The notes below the pieces were generated by a model that worked only from the letters and a program-made list of their open reading frames with translations, did no database searches and was not told where the DNA came from. A stretch of 64,000 bases of DNA from Gluconobacter cerinus. Lineage in GTDB: Bacteria; Pseudomonadota; Alphaproteobacteria; Acetobacterales; Acetobacteraceae. Each line of letters starts with the position of its first letter. Position 1 is the first letter of the stretch. The stretch spans positions 1 to 64,000 of the forward strand of contig NZ_BEWM01000005.1 of NCBI RefSeq assembly GCF_002723935.1. The letters are read 5' to 3'. Made by a program: the position numbers and the translations under genes. This document shows positions 1-8,303 of the stretch, piece after piece.

Positions 1-78
1 TTAATCACTTTGTTGATGCACAAGTGCACCCGAAACTCATGGTAGTGTAAGGGGCAGAAAGATTGTGAGGAAAACAGG

Positions 79-438
79 ATGGATAATCTAATCATATTGT
101 ATGGAATCAAAGCCTGTGACTCTATGAAAAGAGCCCAAGCTTGGTTGACTGATCACGGTATTGATTACGCATTCCATGACTACAAGAAGAATGCGATCTC
201 AAGGGCGGTTCTTGACGGTTGGGTCGGTCAGGTCGGTTGGGAGATATTGCTCAACAAAGCGGGCACGACGTTTCGCAAGCTGCCACCAGAGCAGAAGGAA
301 GATATGACCCAGGCGAAAGCTATTACCTTGATGCTTGCTCAACCTTCCATGATCAAACGACCTGTTCTGGAACGTGAGGGCAAGATCGTGTGTGTAGGTT
401 TCAAGCCTGCCGAGTACGAAGAGCTATTTGCGAGCTAA
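79..438 (+). CDS. ArsC/YffB-family thiol reductase-like protein
   Basis: A 119-residue single-domain protein of the ArsC/Spx fold. The N-terminal stretch GIKACDSMKRAQAWL (about residues 9-23) is the YffB/ArsC-type active-site region, with one cysteine followed by D-S-M in place of a CXXC pair. The C-terminal IKRPVLE (about 93-99) is the RP motif typical of this family. The start is supported by GAGGAAAACAGG just upstream. The family acts on arsenate or on glutathione-linked thiols in the cytoplasm, but YffB-type members have no proven arsenate reductase activity, and there are no ars genes nearby. It converges on the regulator at 448, and their stop codons are separated by only a small hairpin. 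Confidence 0.85.
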   Translation: MDNLIILYGIKACDSMKRAQAWLTDHGIDYAFHDYKKNAISRAVLDGWVGQVGWEILLNKAGTTFRKLPPEQKEDMTQAKAITLMLAQPSMIKRPVLEREGKIVCVGFKPAEYEELFAS

Positions 439-464
439 ACTCCATGCTTAAGGCATGAGGTTTA
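436..464. terminator. Bidirectional stem-loop between convergent genes
   Basis: Twelve-base arms (436-447 and 453-464, ten of twelve matching) flank a five-base loop. The stem overlaps the stop codons of both converging genes, so it probably ends transcription from both sides. There is no strong T-run. Confidence 0.5.
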
Positions 465-1353
465 GCATCTTGATTTTGCGGTGAAGCGTAGAGCGGCTGA
501 TGCCAAGCGTCCGAGCTGCTGCGCTGACATTGCCCTGCGTGGTGGCTAGGGCTGAGCGGATGACGTGGACCTCGGCTTTTCGGAAACTCAGCTCATCTTC
601 TGAGTCCAGAAAGTTCATCAGAGCAGGCAGGTGCTCCAGTTCGCCTTCCGGCCAGTGCATGCGTTCCCGGCTCGCATGCGTGGCGCCTTGCACATGTCCA
701 TCAGTATTCAGCGCAACCAGCGGTGTTGAACTCGCTGTCGCCAGACCCAGCGTAATGATCGTCTCGTTGGGGAAAAATTCCCGGAACAGCCTTTCTTCGA
801 TCTTACGAGCTGTGGTCGTCATGGTCTCCATCAGCAGACCTGCAAATGGGAGGATATCGTTCCCCGCAAAGGAACAGATGTTCAGAACACCTGCCAGTTT
901 TCCACTAGCATTATAAAGAGGGGCCGCAATGCCGGTCAGGCCCCGGAAGCATAGTCGCCAGTGCTGGCTTTGAAGCACCATGACAGGCTTCTTTTCCTGA
1001 AGGCATGTTCCGATACTGTTGGTGCCCGCATTCGCTTCGTCCCAGAGTGCACCAGCCTGAAAACCCCACCGACGGCATCCTGTCAGATCGTCACGGCTGG
1101 TCTGGCGTGACAGTACAACGCCGTTTGCATCAGCCAGCATCACGGTAAAGCCGAGCGCCATCACCATCGTATGCAGGCGCTCCATTTCTGGCAGGGCATG
1201 CTGGATCAGGAGACGCGTGCGGTTGCTGATAAAACGCAACTCCGGCTGGCTCAGAAGACGTGTTTCCCACCGCTCTGCCGGATCAAGATTATAGCTGGTG
1301 GAGCACCGGATCCATGACTCGGACAGACCGGTTTGTGGCGTAATGCCGGTCAT
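448..1353 (-). CDS. AcoR-like GAF-Fis transcriptional regulator lacking the AAA+ domain
   Basis: A 301-residue regulator. The N-terminal half (about 20-190) carries the GAF-like sensor of acetoin/aldehyde regulators, with the typical WDEANAGTNSIGT segment. The C-terminal 45 residues form a Fis-type helix-turn-helix (GNVSAAARTLGISRSTLHRK). The central sigma-54-contacting AAA+ ATPase of AcoR is absent, so the protein cannot activate sigma-54 promoters in the usual way and may act as a simple DNA-binding repressor or activator. It is divergent from the quinoprotein dehydrogenase at 1761, and an almost perfect TGTC-GACA palindrome sits 24 bp upstream of its start. Control of itself and of the dehydrogenase is therefore plausible, but this is inference. 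Confidence 0.85.
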   Translation of the reverse strand: MTGITPQTGLSESWIRCSTSYNLDPAERWETRLLSQPELRFISNRTRLLIQHALPEMERLHTMVMALGFTVMLADANGVVLSRQTSRDDLTGCRRWGFQAGALWDEANAGTNSIGTCLQEKKPVMVLQSQHWRLCFRGLTGIAAPLYNASGKLAGVLNICSFAGNDILPFAGLLMETMTTTARKIEERLFREFFPNETIITLGLATASSTPLVALNTDGHVQGATHASRERMHWPEGELEHLPALMNFLDSEDELSFRKAEVHVIRSALATTQGNVSAAARTLGISRSTLHRKIKMLNLMP

Positions 1354-1760
1354 GAGTGTCTCTCGATTTTCAGATGTGTCTCAGAACTGCGACAGGTGGC
1401 GACGATGTAGTCACAATCGGGTGAAAGAGCTTCGATCATGGATAGCGTCGCGCGGGTTGTGGAAGGAACAAGGCAGTCAGAGTGCGTGACTGACTGGTGC
1501 CCGTATCTTTCAGACGAAAGTTTCGTCCACCGGTAGCTCTCACCTTTCTGTTGTAACGCTCTTGGCGAGGGGTTGGATGCATGGATGAGAAACAAGCTTT
1601 TCAAGACAATCATCCGGCCGGCAGGGACAGACCTGCGCAGCAGTTTTCTGCCCTCGCACAGTCATATGGGGGACGGATCATATCCTGCTCCTTAAGCGAT
1701 TAAGAGAGACAAAATATTTCAGAAAAAGTGGTTTTCCATATTTTTGAAAAACGAGGTGTC
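1354..1760. other. Intergenic region between regulator and quinoprotein dehydrogenase
   Basis: About 400 bp without a credible gene. It must hold the promoters of two divergent genes. Apart from the palindrome at 1377-1394 and the Shine-Dalgarno-like ACGAGG before 1761, I see no further clear signal. Reading frames here lack ribosome-binding sites and recognisable protein sequence. Confidence 0.5.
1377..1394. promoter_or_regulatory. Palindromic operator candidate for the GAF-Fis regulator
   Basis: TGTCTCAGAACTGCGACA is a near-perfect 8+2+8 inverted repeat (seven of eight positions pair). It follows the TGT-N-ACA pattern bound by Fis-type domains of AcoR/NifA-like regulators. It lies just upstream of the regulator gene, inside the intergenic region shared with the dehydrogenase. 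Confidence 0.5.
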
Positions 1761-4232
1761 ATGTCTTCTTCTCTCCAGAGGGTGCTGTCTCCAGTAACCT
1801 CTATCCTGCTCGCGCTTGTTGGGCTGTTCCTGCTGGGTGGGGGCGGTTATCTGCTCGTGCTCGGTGGGTCCTGGTTCTATGCGCTGGCTGGTCTCGTCAT
1901 GCTTGCGGCGGCTGCCGTCAGCCTGAAGAACCCGTCTCAGGCAGGCCGTATTTATGCAGGTCTGCTGCTGGTTGCCACGATCTGGTCTGTTGTTGAAGTC
2001 GGCTTCAACATCTGGGGGCTGGAAGTTCGTCTGTTCACTCTGGTGGGCATTGCCTGCTGGATGCTTCTGCCGTGGGTCTGGCGCTCCAATGCGTCCTGGG
2101 CTGCGGACAAGCGCGAACTGGCTGGTTCTGCTGCCATCGCCGTTGTGGCGATCGTTGCAAGCTGCTTTACCTCCTATTCCATCAATGGCACGCTTCCGGC
2201 CGAGCGTATGGCTGCATCTGGCCAGGTTGACGAAACCGGCAAGGGCACGCCCGCAGCTGACTGGCCTGCTTATGGCCGTACGGTCGGCGGTGATCGTTAC
2301 AGCCCGCTGGGTCAGATCACGCCTGCCAACATCAGCAACCTGAAGCGCGCCTGGGTTACCCAGACGGGTGACGTCCAGAAGGCTGACGAAGGTGTTGTGG
2401 CCGGTCCGGATCAAGGCCACGAGTTCAACCTCGAGGTTACCCCGATCAAGGTTGATGACACGCTCTACCTTTGCACGCCGCATAACTGGGTCATGGCCCT
2501 TGATGCCGCAACGGGTAAGGTGAAGTGGAAGTTCGATCCGAAGCCTGCTGCTGAAGATCTGGCTGCCAACGTCTATCTCGCATGCCGCGGCGTCTCCTAT
2601 TACAAGGCTCCGGACGACTATACCGCTCCTGATGGCTCCAAGGCCTGCCAGAAGCGTATCTTCTCCCCGGTTGGTGACGTTCGTCTTCTTGCTGTCGATG
2701 CTGAAACAGGCAAGCCCTGCGAAGACTTCGGCGAGCACGGCTTTATCTCCCTGCGCCAGTATCTTGGTCATGTGCCGCATGGCTTCCACTTCGTGACGTC
2801 TCCGCCGCTGGTGGTGAAGGATCGTGTGGTTCTTGGTGGCTGGATATTTGATAACCAGGCGAACTTCGAGCCGTCCGGTGCAATCCGTGCGTTCAACCCG
2901 ATTTCCGGTGAAATCGAGTGGGCTTGGGATGCCGGTCACAACCCGGAAAACTGGAAGCCCGGCCCGAACGACGAGCTGACGCGTGACACCCCGAATGCGT
3001 GGGGCGTTTACACGGCAGACGAGAACCTCGGCCTGCTTTACCTGCCGATGGGTAACTCCCCGCCGGATAACTGGGGTGGTTCACGCCGTCCGTTCGACGA
3101 TGCAACCTCCAGTGCAACGATTGCTCTCGATATCGAAACTGGTGAGCGTCGCTGGACCTTCCAGACCGTGCATCACGATCTGTGGGACATGGATCTGGCC
3201 ATTGGCCCGTCGATGGTTGATCTGCCAGGCCCGAACGGTGAAACCGTCCCGGCTCTGATCCAGACCACGAAGCGCGGTGAGTTCTTCGTTCTGGACCGTC
3301 GCACAGGCAAGCCTGTTCCGGGTTACCCGGTTGAGGAACGTCCGGTTCCAACTGCTGGCGTTGCTGCAGACGACCATGTGTCTCCGACGCAGCCGTTTGC
3401 TGTTGGTCTGCCGTCTCTGACGCCGCCTGACCTGAAGGAAAGCGACATGTGGGGCGCGACGCTGCTGGATCAGATGATCTGCCGCATCCAGTTCCGTCAG
3501 TCCGCTTATGAAGGTCAGTTCACGCCGCCGCATGTTGGCAAGACGACGATCGTCTATCCGGCATTCTATGGTGTGGTTGACTGGCAGGGTGCGTCCATCG
3601 ACCCGCAGCGCAAGCTGCTGATCGCCAACGCCAGCTACCTGCCATTCCGGATCCGTCTGGAGAAGCGTAACCACGCTGAAACCAGTGGTATCCTGCCGAA
3701 GTGGGATGGCAAGGGTGACAAGCCGGAAGCCAAGGGCGATGCGCTTAGTGTCTCTCCTGACTACGGTACACCTTACATCGCTTACACCAGCCCGTGGCTA
3801 AATCCGCTTCAGATCCCCTGCAAGGGACCAGTCTGGGGTACGATCACCGCTATCGATCTGGTGACAAAGAAGATTGTCTGGCAGCACCCGGTTGGTACGA
3901 CGCGCGACACCGGTCCTTTCCGGACGCATAACAACCTTCCGCTTCCGACCGGCATGTACAACATCGGTGGCAGTGTCATCACAAAGGGTGGCGTATCCTT
4001 CATGGGTGCGACAGCTGACGATTACCTGCGTGCCTTTGATGTCTCGACCGGTAAGGTCATCTGGCGTGACCGTCTGCCGGCTGGCGGACAGGCAACCCCG
4101 ATGTCCTATCAAATCGGCGAGAAGCAGTATGTTTTGATCGCCGCTGGCGGTCATGGGGGCCTTGGCACCCGCAGCGGTGACTATATCATCGCTTACACGA
4201 TTGACGGACAGCAGGGCGCAGCCGCGCACTGA
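1761..4232 (+). CDS. gcd: Membrane-bound PQQ-dependent glucose dehydrogenase family protein
   Basis: An 823-residue quinoprotein of the Gcd family. It begins with about five transmembrane helices (residues 1-145), followed by a periplasmic eight-bladed PQQ propeller. Landmarks shared with E. coli Gcd include WPAYGR, EVTPIKV, LCTPH, QTVHHDLWDMD (catalytic Asp), the Lys of TTKRGEFFVLDRR (PQQ contact), the tail motif AGGHGGLGTRSGDYI, and PAGGQATPM. It oxidises an aldose or polyol in the periplasm and passes electrons to ubiquinone. The ATG at 1761 is preferred over one at 1728 because ACGAGG lies directly before it. Acetic acid bacteria carry several paralogues, so glucose is the likely but unproven substrate. 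A hairpin and a beta-barrel gene follow. Confidence 0.88.
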   Translation: MSSSLQRVLSPVTSILLALVGLFLLGGGGYLLVLGGSWFYALAGLVMLAAAAVSLKNPSQAGRIYAGLLLVATIWSVVEVGFNIWGLEVRLFTLVGIACWMLLPWVWRSNASWAADKRELAGSAAIAVVAIVASCFTSYSINGTLPAERMAASGQVDETGKGTPAADWPAYGRTVGGDRYSPLGQITPANISNLKRAWVTQTGDVQKADEGVVAGPDQGHEFNLEVTPIKVDDTLYLCTPHNWVMALDAATGKVKWKFDPKPAAEDLAANVYLACRGVSYYKAPDDYTAPDGSKACQKRIFSPVGDVRLLAVDAETGKPCEDFGEHGFISLRQYLGHVPHGFHFVTSPPLVVKDRVVLGGWIFDNQANFEPSGAIRAFNPISGEIEWAWDAGHNPENWKPGPNDELTRDTPNAWGVYTADENLGLLYLPMGNSPPDNWGGSRRPFDDATSSATIALDIETGERRWTFQTVHHDLWDMDLAIGPSMVDLPGPNGETVPALIQTTKRGEFFVLDRRTGKPVPGYPVEERPVPTAGVAADDHVSPTQPFAVGLPSLTPPDLKESDMWGATLLDQMICRIQFRQSAYEGQFTPPHVGKTTIVYPAFYGVVDWQGASIDPQRKLLIANASYLPFRIRLEKRNHAETSGILPKWDGKGDKPEAKGDALSVSPDYGTPYIAYTSPWLNPLQIPCKGPVWGTITAIDLVTKKIVWQHPVGTTRDTGPFRTHNNLPLPTGMYNIGGSVITKGGVSFMGATADDYLRAFDVSTGKVIWRDRLPAGGQATPMSYQIGEKQYVLIAAGGHGGLGTRSGDYIIAYTIDGQQGAAAH

Positions 4233-4248
4233 TCTGGTCTTATTACTG

Positions 4249-4284
4249 CTGGAGCGCTTTCTTTACTGGAGGCGCTCCAGTTTC
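4249..4284 (+). terminator. Stem-loop after the dehydrogenase gene
   Basis: Perfect nine-base arms CTGGAGCGC and GCGCTCCAG (4249-4257 and 4272-4280) are followed by a T-rich tract. Because the next gene is only about 25 bp further on in the same direction, it may be a partial terminator that lowers expression of the downstream barrel protein. Confidence 0.6.
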
Positions 4285-4306
4285 TTCTTCTACGGAAATA
4301 AAAGTC

Positions 4307-5197
4307 ATGGTTCGCAAAATCTGGTCCGGAGGGTGTCTCCGGGCCCTGAGCATTCTATTGCCCGCTTCCTCCCTCCTGCCAGCCCTTGCGGCACATGCTG
4401 CTGATATTCCTCTGGCCATCATTGGCCCGCATGAATACGACCTGCCGGTGGACTTCAAACCGTTCAACGTGCTCGTGCAGTACGGAGATGGGAATGTTGC
4501 GGGGAACACTTATGACAGTGGTGGCCGGCGTCAGCCCACTGGGGGAAGCCACACCTGGGCGGGTATGACGAAGTACGTGCATTTCCGCAGCTTTGACGCT
4601 CTGCCGCATGTCGGTTTTGCGTTTGAAGTCATTCAGTCGGAAAGCTTCGTTCTGGCACAGGGCAAGGATTACGGTGGCCTCGGTCCGACAATCGTGGGCC
4701 CTGCCGTCTGGTTCAAGCCGAATGCTCACAGCACCTTCGGTATCCAGACCTTCATGCAAACCCCGGTTGGCACACGGGATGCGTTGTCCCCGAGCTACTG
4801 GTCAAACCTGTCCAGCTTCATGTTCGATTATGAATGGAAGCATTTCAGCTTCGATGGGGATCTGGGTGCAATTGTAGCATCCACGAAGCACAAGACAGGC
4901 GAGCACAGCTACTCGCCAGGGACGGTCTTTCATTCCAACCTGCGTTTCAGCTGGAAAGCGAGCAAGATTGTTGAGCCGTTCTTTGCATTCGACTGGCAGA
5001 ACACGGCCGGAATGCGGGACAACACTGCTAACAGTTGGGTCAGTGAATCCAGTGGGCGTGAAGTCGCACTGGGTGTGGGCGCCATGGTCAATATTTCCAA
5101 GCGCGTCTCATTAACCGGGCGGTATTCTCATTCTGTCGATGGCAGAAACGTGCCTGAGACGAATGCGTATTACATGAAGCTTGTCTATCTCTGGTAA
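4307..5197 (+). CDS. Outer-membrane beta-barrel protein (phenol-degradation MetA-like)
   Basis: A 296-residue protein with a signal peptide ending near AAHAAD (about residue 32). It then alternates aromatic-rich strands and ends in the C-terminal pattern YYMKLVYLW, whose last residue is aromatic as in outer-membrane barrels. It resembles the Phenol_MetA_deg/nodulin-type porin-like family. It lies 74 bp downstream of the quinoprotein dehydrogenase in the same direction, behind a hairpin. A role in letting substrate reach the periplasmic enzyme is possible, but no specific substrate can be read from the sequence. Confidence 0.7.
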   Translation: MVRKIWSGGCLRALSILLPASSLLPALAAHAADIPLAIIGPHEYDLPVDFKPFNVLVQYGDGNVAGNTYDSGGRRQPTGGSHTWAGMTKYVHFRSFDALPHVGFAFEVIQSESFVLAQGKDYGGLGPTIVGPAVWFKPNAHSTFGIQTFMQTPVGTRDALSPSYWSNLSSFMFDYEWKHFSFDGDLGAIVASTKHKTGEHSYSPGTVFHSNLRFSWKASKIVEPFFAFDWQNTAGMRDNTANSWVSESSGREVALGVGAMVNISKRVSLTGRYSHSVDGRNVPETNAYYMKLVYLW

Positions 5198-5208
5198 AGA
5201 TGGCTTAT

Positions 5209-5235
5209 CCCGTCTGAGCAGTATTCTCGGACGGG
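5209..5235. terminator. Bidirectional terminator hairpin
   Basis: Ten-base arms CCCGTCTGAG and CTCGGACGGG, with one G-T mismatch, enclose a seven-base loop between the convergent barrel-protein and ornithine-cyclodeaminase-family genes. Confidence 0.65.
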
Positions 5236-5245
5236 GTGCCGCCTC

Positions 5246-6145
5246 CTAGATGCCTAGTGTTTGCCGGGCAAGGCGACACGCTGCCAGATCCCACGCAGCA
5301 CAGCCGACACTCTTGAAAAATACCGGACCTTCCGGTTTTTCTCTGCCGGATAGGTAAGCGGCCAGAGGTTGGACCTCTTCCCAGTCTTTCCCTGCCTGAA
5401 TGATGTCTCCCGCCTCTAACGGTGCACCAACGGGATCATCCACGATACAGGTACTTCCGTTGACGATGGCCGGACCAATTTCAATCATTTCCGGTCGATA
5501 AGCCCCCACACCAATAATCAGTCGCGTAGACTTTGGCGGCGCGTCGTACAGAACGCTTTGGCTGCTGGTCACGGTGATCACCACATCCGGGTCGCAGGTT
5601 TCGTCATCATTGCGAAGCCTCAGGGCAGGGTATGCGTTGCTTCCTGTCAGGGCGGCTACGCTCTCACGGGAGCGGCCACGAATGTAAACCGTGAGGCCCG
5701 GATAAAGCACATTCAGCGCTTCCAGATGAGCTTTGGCCTGTACGCCGGTACCAATGAGAAGAACCGTTTCCAGAGTGCCTGAGCGAAAGCAGTCCAATCC
5801 CAGCATGGAGATGGCAGCGGTCCGTCGCTCTGTTGTCGCAACGCCATCCAATGCGAACAGAAACTGACCATCGACAGCATCCATGCACATGACTTGCCCC
5901 TGAATAGCAGGAAGACTGCGTGCGGAGTTGCCAGAATAAAGGGTTAGAAGCTTTGTCGTGAGAATATCAGGCGCACACGCAACCATCGACATGACCGTTC
6001 CGGAGCGATCAAGCGTTGGCACAACCATGCGTTCAGGGCAGGAAATCTGTCCAGCATGATAGTCCTGAGCTGCTCTCCGAAGTGTTTCCACGAGAGCGGG
6101 AAAGGGAAGCAGTTTTCGCGTTTCGGCGGCGGTCAAAGTCTTCAT
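5246..6145 (-). CDS. Ornithine cyclodeaminase / mu-crystallin family protein
   Basis: A 299-residue NAD(P)-dependent enzyme of the OCD/mu-crystallin family. The Rossmann motif IGTGVQAKAHLEAL lies near residue 125, and the C-terminal FKSVGCAAWDLAA is typical of the bacterial delta1-pyrroline-2-carboxylate (or piperideine-2-carboxylate) reductase branch. Other members deaminate ornithine or make N-(amino-carboxyethyl)glutamate, so the exact reaction is open. The start at MKTLTAAE is chosen because CAGGAAG precedes it and upstream codons are not conserved in character. It lies 83 bp behind the class V enzyme and is probably co-transcribed with it from the region shared with the Lrp-type regulator. 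Confidence 0.85.
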   Translation of the reverse strand: MKTLTAAETRKLLPFPALVETLRRAAQDYHAGQISCPERMVVPTLDRSGTVMSMVACAPDILTTKLLTLYSGNSARSLPAIQGQVMCMDAVDGQFLFALDGVATTERRTAAISMLGLDCFRSGTLETVLLIGTGVQAKAHLEALNVLYPGLTVYIRGRSRESVAALTGSNAYPALRLRNDDETCDPDVVITVTSSQSVLYDAPPKSTRLIIGVGAYRPEMIEIGPAIVNGSTCIVDDPVGAPLEAGDIIQAGKDWEEVQPLAAYLSGREKPEGPVFFKSVGCAAWDLAACRLARQTLGI

Positions 6146-6228
6146 GGAGCATCTTCCTGCTGTTGTCCGGAAGATGCCCCGTTTTGGCTTGAAGATGAAG
6201 GGACGGCGAGAGAGCGTTCCTGTCTGGG

Positions 6229-7704
6229 TTAAGCAGCCGCTTTTGGACGGAACCGTGCTGTCGAGATATCGCATTCGTAAGCGGCTGCGACCGAATGAGG
6301 GTCGAGCGCCAGGTCATCGACAGCATCGAGAATGCGTTCGATTTTGGCATCATCCATCAGCACGCTGAAATTCAGGCGTGTCCAGCCGGGCTTCTCGATT
6401 TCCTGCCCAGACAGAATGGCCTGACGAATTGCATCCGAGGCCGCTTCGTCAATGTCGAGCAGGCGATGTGCATACGGTCCTGCACAAGCGCATCCGCCAC
6501 GCACCTGAATGCCGTAGCGGTCCGACAGCATGCGCGTGAAAAGCTGCTGGTGGATGAAGCCACCTATGCTTTCGTCCCGGACCTGGAAGGAGAAGATGGG
6601 CAGGGCTTCAGCTGTGGCGTGACCAAGAATGCGGATATTCGGGTTTTTGCTCCAACGCGCAACGGCGCGGGCGCGCAGCTCCGCATTGCGGTCGCTCATG
6701 AAAGTCTGGCCAATGACGTCCTTGACGATAAAGGCCAGTGCCGCGCGGATGTCCCCCACCACATCTGGTGTTCCACTCTCTTCGAGAGCTGCGAGGCTCG
6801 TGGTGTAGTCATGGTTCCAGGGGGAAACGAACCGTACTGTTCCTCCGCCTGGGAGAACCGGGCCGCATCGCGTCACGACGTCATTGCGGACGATCAGAAC
6901 GCCTGAGGCTGCCGGGCCACCGATAAACTTGTGACAGGACACCGCCACGGCATCTTTTTCGAAAGGCGTGCCAGGCTTCATGTCGATGGGAAGATACGGA
7001 GCGGCACCCGCATAATCCCAGATCGCCAGAGCACCGTGCTTTTTCAGAAGTTCCGTTACGGCATCTACATCCGTCATGATGCCGGTGACGTTTGATGCTG
7101 CCGAGAAAGAGCCGACTTTCAGGCGCCCTTCGTCGCAGGCGGTCAATGCCTGTTCAAGAATGGCAAGATCTGGACCACCATTCTCGGCTTCCGGGATCTC
7201 GATGATCTCGGCGCCACTTTCCCGCCAGGGGAGGATGTTGGAGTGATGCTCGTACGGGCCAATGAAAATGATCGGGCGATTTCCAGCAGCACAGCGGGCA
7301 GGGATTTCCAGCAGATGTACGAGACGGTTCAGGCCTGCTGTCGCGCCGTTGCCCATGAAAATGGTCGTGAAACGATCCTTGGGGGCATGGCAAAGGCGAG
7401 CAATCGCATCACGCGCCGCATTCCGCATCCGCGTCATGTATGCCCCGCACAAAGACGCTTCAGTGTGGCTGTTCGCGTAGTAGGGAAGAACTTCGTTCAT
7501 GACGAATGTTTCGACCTGAACAAGCGCACGGCCTGAAGCGACATAGTCTGCATAAAGAAGCGACTGAACACCAAAGGGGCTCATGAACTTCGTGCCGTCT
7601 CCGAGGACGCCCTTACGGAGGGCATCGCGACCACCTGCACGGAGCATTTTCTCAAATTGCTCAAGCGCTGTTGCACTGTTGTCGAGACTGCCGATCGTTT
7701 CCAT
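6229..7704 (-). CDS. Class V aminotransferase fold PLP enzyme, cysteine-desulfurase-like
   Basis: A 491-residue PLP enzyme. SCHKFIGGP (about residue 275) contains the lysine that binds PLP. The loop RGGCACAGP (about 420) contains cysteines where cysteine desulfurases place the catalytic cysteine, and a helix with PYEHHSN (about 150) matches the PLP-stacking histidine region. It is longer than IscS/SufS (about 400 residues) and has no neighbouring iron-sulfur genes. Instead it sits between an amino-acid dehydrogenase-like gene and, divergently, an Lrp/AsnC regulator and an APC permease. A catabolic lyase or desulfurase acting on an imported amino acid is therefore more likely than a housekeeping Fe-S role. 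This is inference from context. Confidence 0.85.
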   Translation of the reverse strand: METIGSLDNSATALEQFEKMLRAGGRDALRKGVLGDGTKFMSPFGVQSLLYADYVASGRALVQVETFVMNEVLPYYANSHTEASLCGAYMTRMRNAARDAIARLCHAPKDRFTTIFMGNGATAGLNRLVHLLEIPARCAAGNRPIIFIGPYEHHSNILPWRESGAEIIEIPEAENGGPDLAILEQALTACDEGRLKVGSFSAASNVTGIMTDVDAVTELLKKHGALAIWDYAGAAPYLPIDMKPGTPFEKDAVAVSCHKFIGGPAASGVLIVRNDVVTRCGPVLPGGGTVRFVSPWNHDYTTSLAALEESGTPDVVGDIRAALAFIVKDVIGQTFMSDRNAELRARAVARWSKNPNIRILGHATAEALPIFSFQVRDESIGGFIHQQLFTRMLSDRYGIQVRGGCACAGPYAHRLLDIDEAASDAIRQAILSGQEIEKPGWTRLNFSVLMDDAKIERILDAVDDLALDPHSVAAAYECDISTARFRPKAAA

Positions 7705-7816
7705 GATGCCCTGTCCTCTTACCTGATCTCGTCAGAGGAAAATATCTCAATGGCGGATAGGAAACTGTCTCTTTCTTGTAGACGAAAACCGGTTTTTTGT
7801 TGTCATTTACATCATT

Positions 7817-8278
7817 ATGAGCAGAATCATCGATCAAACGGACCGTGCCATCCTTCGCATTCTCCAGAAGCAGGGGACGCCGTCCCAGCGTGAACTGGCC
7901 GAACAGGTCGGCCTTTCCCAGAATGCCTGCTGGAGGCGCCTGAACGCCCTGCGGGAAAGTGGGATCATCAGCCACGATACCGTCCGTCTCAATGCTCAGG
8001 CGCTTGGCCTGACATTGACGGTCTTTGTGCTGATGAGGACGCGTCATCATTCACACGAATGGTTTGAAACGTTCCGCAAAGTGGTCGTTTCGATCCCAAA
8101 CATCGTTGATTTTTACCGGATTGCCGGTGAGTATGATTATCTTCTCAAGGTCGTGGCATGCGACATGAACGATTTCGATCGTGTCTATCAGCAGATCATC
8201 AGCAAGGTCGAGCTGGATGCCATCACCTCATACATGACCATGGAAACCCTGGCAGATAACAGGGATCTTCCAGTCTGA
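7817..8278 (+). CDS. Lrp/AsnC family transcriptional regulator
   Basis: A 153-residue protein with an N-terminal winged helix-turn-helix (TPSQRELAEQVGLSQNACWRR, part of residues 20-45). A C-terminal RAM/AsnC effector domain begins around residue 65 and includes AGEYDYLLKVVACDMNDF. It is divergent from the PLP enzyme/OCD pair and lies 25 bp before the amino-acid permease, so it is the probable local regulator responding to the amino acid that is transported and degraded. The shared promoter region (7705-7816) is short. Confidence 0.9.
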   Translation: MSRIIDQTDRAILRILQKQGTPSQRELAEQVGLSQNACWRRLNALRESGIISHDTVRLNAQALGLTLTVFVLMRTRHHSHEWFETFRKVVVSIPNIVDFYRIAGEYDYLLKVVACDMNDFDRVYQQIISKVELDAITSYMTMETLADNRDLPV

Positions 8279-8303
8279 CACAGACCACGGACAAGGACAC
8301 TTC

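Noticed and set aside
448-1353. The GAF-Fis protein as a sigma-54 activator
   Set aside because: The AAA+ domain with its GAFTGA loop is missing, so classical sigma-54 activation is impossible.
1350-1613. An 87-residue open frame on the minus strand in the dehydrogenase promoter region
   Set aside because: No ribosome-binding site, overlaps the regulator's palindrome and encodes no recognisable protein.
1719-2939. A 406-residue antisense frame over the dehydrogenase gene
   Set aside because: It mirrors a clearly real gene in GC-rich sequence and has basic, arginine-rich composition typical of shadow frames.
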